From NCBI GenBank assembly GCA_027365715.1, contig DAHXLZ010000225.1:1-10891 (forward strand): a DNA stretch of 10,891 nucleotides, in the 5' to 3' direction. The notes beneath the pieces are model-generated. The model saw only the letters and a program-made list of their open reading frames with translations, had not been told where the DNA came from and did no database searches. This DNA is from Methanomassiliicoccales archaeon. Lineage in GTDB: Archaea; Thermoplasmatota; Thermoplasmata; Sysuiplasmatales; Sysuiplasmataceae. Shown here in pieces: positions 7,559 to 10,891 of this stretch (within the stretch, counting starts at the first letter, position 1; each line of letters starts with the position of its first letter). The translations under genes were made by a program, and so were the position numbers.

Positions 7559-7582
7559 ATTTTCACTCAATTGTGAGGGCGC

Positions 7583-7590
7583 ATATAAAA
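7583..7590 (-). promoter_or_regulatory. TATA box of the acetyltransferase gene
   Basis: TTTTATAT (reading 7590 to 7583) is a strong TATA box about 28 bp from the ATG at 7558. It lies inside the upstream extension of the frame, which argues against the earlier TTG start. Confidence 0.55.
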
Positions 7591-7722
7591 GCAACCGTCA
7601 TGATGCCGGCAATTTCGCAATTCACCGACAGACTGCCTGACACATGCTGAGCCTTCGCTTTTTCTTCCGCAAAATCAAATTCAACTCCAAAAATATCAAT
7701 GAAATTACTCTTTCGTGGCTGG

Positions 7723-7736
7723 CTGACGATAGTCAG
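7723..7736 (+). repeat. Short inverted repeat upstream of the RDD gene promoter
   Basis: CTGAC-GATA-GTCAG is a perfect 5-bp inverted repeat ending about 15 bp before the TATA box at 7752. It could be an operator; at this length chance is also possible. The rest of the 7591-7751 spacer is A/T-rich with no recognisable gene. Confidence 0.3.
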
Positions 7737-7751
7737 ACAGTTCCGATAGGA

Positions 7752-7757
7752 TTATAT
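7752..7757 (+). promoter_or_regulatory. TATA box of the RDD gene
   Basis: TTATAT lies about 37 bp before the ATG at 7792, leaving a leader of roughly 12 nt that contains a GGGAG ribosome binding site at 7781-7785, 6 nt from the start codon. Confidence 0.45.
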
Positions 7758-7791
7758 CTGCGATAATCGTTGTATACACAGGGAGTGGGAA

Positions 7792-8274
7792 ATGCCGATT
7801 GCTATAGAAATGCTTTTCAGAAACGGTATCCTGCGTACGCACTGGATGAAGAGGATCGCAGCCGGTCTGATTGACATATTGACGGTTTTTATTCCCGTGT
7901 GGGCGGTCGGGAGTACGTTTGGTTTCGGCAAATTGTACTTCGAACTCTTCGCCGGCGTTGCATCCGGTATATGCTGGTTCATTTATTCCACAGTAACAGA
8001 ATACTCTTACGGTTATACGCTTGGCAAGAAGGTTACAGCACTCCGTGTCTCGTCTGAAAAAGGGACATTGTCCCTTTACGGGGCAATTTTCCGCAATATT
8101 GCAAAGCTGTTCTGGTACATCCTGCTGCCCCTGGACATCATACTCGGTCTCTTTACATACGGCGACCCGCGTCAGAGGTTCACCGACAGGGTTTTTGGGA
8201 CGACCGTTGTTTCCACACATCCCGCAAGCTCAATGATAAAGGTGAAGCTGAGGCACACCAGAAGCTTCGAATGA
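7792..8274 (+). CDS. RDD-family integral membrane protein
   Basis: A 160-residue membrane protein with the RDD layout: R21 and D28 in MKRIAAGLIDIL at the start of the first helix (about 22-45), a second helix at about 51-72, the cytoplasmic GKKVTALRV segment (the G-K-x-x-x-x-L-R-V signature), a third helix around LFWYILLPLDIILGLF, and the closing DRVFGTTVV, which carries the second conserved Asp. The full length is typical for a single RDD domain. RDD proteins are poorly defined; some bacterial members act in ion exchange or compatible-solute transport, so transport is a family-level guess only. The start is supported by GGGAG six nt upstream and a TATA box. It converges on the KaiC-like operon with only 3 bp between the stop codons. 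Confidence 0.83.
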   Translation: MPIAIEMLFRNGILRTHWMKRIAAGLIDILTVFIPVWAVGSTFGFGKLYFELFAGVASGICWFIYSTVTEYSYGYTLGKKVTALRVSSEKGTLSLYGAIFRNIAKLFWYILLPLDIILGLFTYGDPRQRFTDRVFGTTVVSTHPASSMIKVKLRHTRSFE

Positions 8275-8277
8275 CCG

Positions 8278-9003
8278 TTATTCGAAAAGCGTGAATCCTT
8301 CGGTTGTAATCGAATACTGGAGTATCCTGGTCCGTTCAGGAAAGCTCTTGACCTTGCTCACAATCAGGCTGTTTTCAAATTTCTTGCCTACGCGCTCCCT
8401 GTCAAGTTCGAGCATCGTGTCGCACAGTGCGTCAATTGAGTTCTGGGTCTTTGTGTCAAAAACATCCTTCGTCATTGTAATCAGCAAAGTCCCCTTGCTG
8501 CGCTTGTTGTAGGCTTTGAGCGTTCTGAGTGCACCGAGGACTTCATCTACACCATAATTGTCGAGAAAGAAATCAAGCGAGTCGATTGTAATCCGGAATG
8601 GCGGTCTTATCTTGAATATTTCATGCGTCAGGAAGGTCAGAAAATTAAACGGCCTGTCGCCTTCAGGGGCACTCTCGAAAACATCCATGACCTTGATTCC
8701 CTCCTGTCTGTAACGGGTAACCTCAAGCCTCTTCAATAGCACCGAATCATAATACTTGTCACCGATGTCTATAATTTCCAGGTCTGAATTCCAGCCAAAC
8801 CTGGCTATGGTCGACAGGACCTCCTCCTTGCTGTCCATGGTGGAAAAATAGTAACTCTTCACATCTCCTGCAGATGCAAACTGTTTTGCCAGGACGCCAA
8901 GGCCAGATCCGGGATGGCCCACGATGGCACAGAGCGTTCCTTCCGCAAACCCTCCCCCAAGTGCGGAATCCAGGTGCTTTATGCCTGATGTTACCGCCAT
9001 CAT
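8278..9003 (-). CDS. KaiC/RecA-like ATPase homologue with degenerate Walker A (third gene of operon)
   Basis: A 241-residue single RecA/KaiC-like domain. The N-terminus has the KaiC entry motif SGIKHLDSALGGGFAEGT (6-23), directly followed by a P-loop that should read G-x-x-x-x-G-K-S/T but is GHPGSGLG (29-36): the catalytic lysine is Leu35 and the following Ser/Thr is Gly36. The Walker B strand is kept as RITIDSLDFF with D141. It probably cannot hydrolyse ATP, or does so poorly, and may act as a structural or regulatory subunit. The start codon overlaps the stop of the preceding gene as ATGA; a second ATG follows immediately. Co-translation with the two upstream KaiC-like genes suggests a shared complex. 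The family is clear; the specific role is unknown. Confidence 0.85.
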   Translation of the reverse strand: MMAVTSGIKHLDSALGGGFAEGTLCAIVGHPGSGLGVLAKQFASAGDVKSYYFSTMDSKEEVLSTIARFGWNSDLEIIDIGDKYYDSVLLKRLEVTRYRQEGIKVMDVFESAPEGDRPFNFLTFLTHEIFKIRPPFRITIDSLDFFLDNYGVDEVLGALRTLKAYNKRSKGTLLITMTKDVFDTKTQNSIDALCDTMLELDRERVGKKFENSLIVSKVKSFPERTRILQYSITTEGFTLFE

Positions 9004-9566
9004 TCGCCCCCAAATCTGATCATTTTGTCACTCACGAGTCCCAGCAGTGTGCTGACTTCCTGCGTCTGCTGCTCCTTGATGCTGAGCATGAGTATCATTG
9101 CGCCCCTTGATCGCAGGCTGTTTACCATTATATGCAGAAACTCCCCCATTATCTTCCAGTCATTGTGTATGTGCAGTGTGTTGATGGAGTCAATGACTAC
9201 GAGCACCAGCTTTTCCGGAGACTTTCTCCTGAGAAATTCAATCTTGAGCATTATGTTCTCCAGCATTGTTGGGCTTTCAATCAATAATACATTATCCAGT
9301 CCTTTCTGCTGACCGGTCATCATGCTGGAAATGCAGTCGATGAATCTGACATTACTCGTGTCAACTCCTATCATCTTCATGGAATTGATTATTGCATCCG
9401 CGGGGACTGTGGTTGCCACATAGACTACCTGAAGATTCTTGTTGTGCGGGTTAAGCATCCCTTTTATCACTTCAAAATAGACCTCTGTTCCAATCTCAAG
9501 AGAGGTCGAAGTGCCGGGGTCAAGCTTGCTTATCTCCGATGCCACCTGAACCGATATGTACATCAT
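9000..9566 (-). CDS. RecA/KaiC-like domain protein lacking a P-loop (second gene of operon)
   Basis: A 188-residue protein recognisable as KaiC-like mainly from its core strands and context. LQVVYVATTVPADAII (about 45-60) corresponds to the strand after the P-loop helix in KaiC proteins, and KLVLVVIDSINTLHIHN (119-135) is a Walker B strand with D126, followed by SRGAMILMLSIKEQQ and a C-terminal MIRFGGE strand. Where Walker A should be (about residues 17-36) there is PGTSTSLEIGTEVYFEVIKG, with no glycine-rich loop or G-K-T. The protein is therefore predicted to be non-catalytic. It starts 2 nt after the first gene's stop and its own stop overlaps the third gene, so the three are translationally coupled. 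A DUF835-like or DUF7504-like assignment is possible but I cannot confirm it without a profile search. Confidence 0.75.
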   Translation of the reverse strand: MMYISVQVASEISKLDPGTSTSLEIGTEVYFEVIKGMLNPHNKNLQVVYVATTVPADAIINSMKMIGVDTSNVRFIDCISSMMTGQQKGLDNVLLIESPTMLENIMLKIEFLRRKSPEKLVLVVIDSINTLHIHNDWKIMGEFLHIMVNSLRSRGAMILMLSIKEQQTQEVSTLLGLVSDKMIRFGGE

Positions 9567-9568
9567 AA

Positions 9569-10360
9569 CTAACGCCCCTTCAGAAGAGGCACAAGAAGAG
9601 TTCCTGCAGTTGACAGATCCAGTACATACTTTGCCCTGGAGTGGGAGGTCCCTCTCATTTTTATGACCTGCAGAGTTCTGAGAAGATCTCCGTTCCTTTC
9701 CAGGTTTCCCATAAGTATGACGCCGTCGGCAATCGCCTCTTCCACGCCGAACTTGGAATAGCTCGCATCGGCCGCAGTCATCTCTGATATCACCAGGGAG
9801 GTAGTGCCAAGCCCTGATAGCATCTTGCTGATGCCGAGCATAAGATTCCTCAGCTTTTCCTGTGTATCCAGCTGATAGGCAATTGAGGTTATGGAATCGA
9901 TGACAAGCCGCCTTGCCTTTGTTTCCCTGGTGAGATCACCTAGCGCGACTACCAGCAGATCTATGTCTTCAAGACTCATCCTGTCCCTGTTGAAGCCGAG
10001 TTTGCTGTAAATCGTTGAAATATCTATGAACGTAAGTTTGCCGTTCTTGATCAGGTCCTTCCTGAAAAAGTCATACGGTATCATGTTTGCAAGGAGTTTT
10101 TCGTATGGTTCAGTTGCAGACAGATAGAGCCCGTTCTCGCCCCCGACTGCGCCGTGAAGCAGATATTCGAGGGACAGAGATGTCTTACCCGTACCGCAAT
10201 TGCCTGTCAGGAGAATCGTATTGTTGCGCGGCAAGCCTCCACCGAGTATGCTGTCCAGTCCTTCAATCCCGGTAAGGCACCTTTCCCTGCCTATGCTTTC
10301 GGCAGATTCCTGCTTCATTTCCTCCCGTACCGTCTTCATCAGTGTCAGGTACGCAACCAT
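9569..10360 (-). CDS. KaiC-like RecA-superfamily ATPase with intact Walker motifs (first gene of operon)
   Basis: A 263-residue single-domain KaiC/RadA-like ATPase. The entry motif LTGIEGLDSILGGGLP (29-44) precedes an intact Walker A GNCGTGKT (53-60, K59). LYLSATEPYEKL (78-89) occupies the KaiC catalytic-glutamate region with E84, and Walker B RRLVIDSITSI has D155. A conserved KMRGTSHSRAKYVLDLS segment near 232-248 matches the KaiC C-terminal KxRG-type loop. It should bind and hydrolyse ATP; archaeal single-domain KaiC proteins are generally signalling or assembly ATPases, as in ArlH. The ATG at 10360 lies about 21 bp from a TATA-like TAAAAAA, fitting a leaderless mRNA; another in-frame ATG is at residue 8, and either keeps the domain whole. 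It leads the three-gene operon. Confidence 0.9.
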   Translation of the reverse strand: MVAYLTLMKTVREEMKQESAESIGRERCLTGIEGLDSILGGGLPRNNTILLTGNCGTGKTSLSLEYLLHGAVGGENGLYLSATEPYEKLLANMIPYDFFRKDLIKNGKLTFIDISTIYSKLGFNRDRMSLEDIDLLVVALGDLTRETKARRLVIDSITSIAYQLDTQEKLRNLMLGISKMLSGLGTTSLVISEMTAADASYSKFGVEEAIADGVILMGNLERNGDLLRTLQVIKMRGTSHSRAKYVLDLSTAGTLLVPLLKGR

Positions 10361-10377
10361 ACAATACGATTAAGAAC

Positions 10378-10384
10378 TTTTTTA
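10378..10384 (-). promoter_or_regulatory. TATA-like box of the KaiC-like operon
   Basis: TAAAAAA (reading 10384 to 10378) lies about 21 bp from the ATG at 10360, close to leaderless spacing. It is a weaker consensus match than the other boxes in the window. Confidence 0.4.
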
Positions 10385-10397
10385 CGGAAGTGACACG

Positions 10398-10420
10398 GCC
10401 TGATAATCGTCGTTTCAGGC
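10398..10420. repeat. Inverted repeat GCCTGA-N11-TCAGGC upstream of the KaiC-like operon promoter
   Basis: GCCTGA (10398-10403) and TCAGGC (10415-10420) are perfect complements with an 11-bp spacer, so half-site centres are 17 bp apart. The repeat begins 14 bp upstream of the TATA-like box on the operon's side. This fits a dimeric regulator's operator; it could equally be the first hairpin of the structured region that follows. Confidence 0.4.
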
Positions 10421-10627
10421 ATTACTTGAGCTGTGTGTTAGCTACCGTTCTATGACATTGAGCTGTAAAACATCCCGGCTTGCACGGGGGAAGGTTACAC
10501 AGAAAGAGAAACCATCGCCGGCGACAGGTCGCCAGTCCGGAGAACCGACTGAACATCATGTGGAGCGAAAAGACAGCGCCTTCCAGTGCCCGGTGAGGGT
10601 TGTGCAAGGCGCGGATGAAAAATGACA
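10421..10627 (+). ncRNA. Candidate structured RNA of unknown type
   Basis: A dense run of complementary segments fills a non-coding interval. CCCG (10474-10477) pairs with CGGG (10485-10488). GGCGA-CAGG-TCGCC is at 10520-10533, and CAGT-c-CGG-AGAA-CCG-ACTG (one bulged C) at 10533-10551. A longer hairpin spans 10576-10612: GCGCCTT with AAGGCGC, then CA with TG, then GCCC with GGGT around loop GGTGA. Long-range options include CTTGCA (10479-10484) with TGCAAG (10603-10608), and GGAAGG (10489-10494) with CCTTCC (10579-10584). The wobble pair in the long hairpin is G-U on the plus strand and A-C on the minus, weakly favouring a plus-strand RNA. I looked for SRP RNA and RNase P RNA core motifs and did not find them. 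Boundaries, strand and function are uncertain. Confidence 0.35.
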
Positions 10628-10656
10628 AGGGATGCGGCAGTTCGCGCCGCGACCCT
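10628..10656 (-). terminator. Hairpin and T-run downstream of glutamate dehydrogenase
   Basis: A strong hairpin, AGGG/CCCT plus GCGGC/GCCGC separated by one mismatch and one wobble position, loop of 7, begins 29 bp after the dehydrogenase stop. On the minus strand it is followed by TGTCATTTTT, whose T-run could release the archaeal polymerase. The wobble is G-U only on the plus strand, so the hairpin may instead belong to the adjacent candidate RNA. Confidence 0.35.
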
Positions 10657-10685
10657 GGTGGTGAGGAGGGCGTTGCTCCAGGCAA

Positions 10686-10891
10686 TCAGGGCCACAGACC
10701 TCTTGCCACGTGCGCGTCTACGACTTTTTTCACCGCATATACGTATGCAGCGGTGCGCATGTCTATGTGCTCCTTCTGCGAAATCGGAAGTATACCGTTA
10801 TATGCCGATGTCATGACGCGTTCGAGTTTCTGATTCACTTCCTCCAGAGACCAGAAGAAGCTCTGTATGTCCTGTACCCATTCGAAGTAGC
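10686..10891 (-). CDS. gdhA: Glutamate dehydrogenase, C-terminal 67 residues (cut by right edge)
   Basis: The minus strand reads in frame from the window edge to a TGA at 10688-10686. It gives YFEWVQDIQSFFW, then the helices LEEVNQKLERVMTSAYNGIL and HIDMRTAAYVYAVKKVVDA, ending VARGLWP. The S/YFEWVQ segment followed by W-x-x-E-E-V and an M-R-x-A-A-Y-x-x-A-x-x-x-V helix is the hallmark C-terminus of hexameric Glu/Leu/Phe/Val dehydrogenases, here closest in style to archaeal GDH. The enzyme interconverts glutamate with 2-oxoglutarate and ammonia using NAD(P); cofactor specificity lies in the missing part. The fragment is not visible to start-to-stop ORF searches because its start is outside the window. 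It is co-oriented with the KaiC-like operon but separated by about 325 bp of non-coding sequence, so it is probably a separate unit. Confidence 0.88.
   Translation of the reverse strand, partial: YFEWVQDIQSFFWSLEEVNQKLERVMTSAYNGILPISQKEHIDMRTAAYVYAVKKVVDAHVARGLWP

Noticed and set aside
7559..7594. TTG start for the acetyltransferase at 7594
   Set aside because: The TATA box at 7590-7583 falls inside this extension, so the mRNA would not include it.
7705..8220. 171-codon open frame on the minus strand
   Set aside because: It is antisense to the RDD-family gene, which has a ribosome binding site, membrane helices and family motifs; the antisense translation is Cys-rich and low in family resemblance.
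10421..10656. SRP 7S RNA or RNase P RNA
   Set aside because: The size and structure invited the idea, but I found no SRP helix 8 motif (G-G-A-A loop with A-G-C-A-G opposite), no UGUAAC Alu motif in a sensible place, and no paired RNase P CR-I/CR-V (GGAAGUCC with ACAGAA-GGCUUA). A GTGTAACC string on the minus strand is at the wrong end.
10422..10695. Two overlapping minus-strand frames of 66-87 codons between glutamate dehydrogenase and the KaiC-like operon
   Set aside because: The translations are Arg/Pro/Cys-rich without domain character, the frames overlap each other, one overlaps the dehydrogenase stop, and the DNA is full of inverted repeats better explained as structured RNA or a terminator.

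Overview
The window looks like chromosomal DNA of a euryarchaeon, most likely a Thermoplasmata-type lineage of moderate G+C content; this is an inference, since no rRNA or other marker gene is present. It rests on archaeal TATA-like boxes placed about 20-29 bp upstream of start codons (implying several leaderless mRNAs), a strong GGTGA ribosome binding site, a cluster of RecA/KaiC-like signalling ATPases, a secreted beta-propeller/PKD-type surface protein, and a C-terminal fragment resembling archaeal hexameric glutamate dehydrogenases. I see no mobile element, CRISPR array, tRNA or rRNA.

Layout. (1) 1-1593, minus: the N-terminal 531 residues of a large secreted surface protein with YVTN/NHL-like propeller repeats followed by the start of an Ig/PKD-like domain; it runs off the left edge, so a start-to-stop ORF search misses it. 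(2) 1594-1730: divergent promoter region. (3) 1731-2903, plus: class I PLP-dependent aminotransferase, tail-to-tail and overlapping by 8 bp with (4) 2896-3078, minus: a 60-residue Trm112/UPF0434-like zinc-ribbon protein. (5) 3079-3378: about 300 bp without a convincing gene, carrying a nested inverted repeat and a TATA box. (6) 3379-7033, plus: a two-gene MacB/LolD-type ABC exporter operon, ATPase then double-FtsX permease. The hydrophobic N-terminus of the permease continues upstream of its first conventional start codon and overlaps the ATPase stop. (7) 7082-7558, minus: GNAT acetyltransferase. (8) 7792-8274, plus: RDD-family membrane protein. (9) 10360-8278, minus: a tight three-gene operon of RecA/KaiC-like proteins, one with an intact P-loop, one without any P-loop and one with a degenerate P-loop. 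(10) 10394-10685: an intergenic stretch rich in stable inverted repeats, a candidate structured RNA and/or terminator. (11) 10686-10891, minus: the C-terminus of glutamate dehydrogenase, cut by the right edge.

How the parts fit. The aminotransferase and glutamate dehydrogenase are ordinary nitrogen metabolism. The ABC pair is probably an exporter or envelope-remodelling system. The most distinctive unit is the KaiC-like trio: tight spacing and graded loss of the ATP site suggest a co-expressed hetero-oligomeric switch with one catalytic and two non-catalytic subunits. That interpretation is inference; the sequence shows only the linkage and the motif differences.
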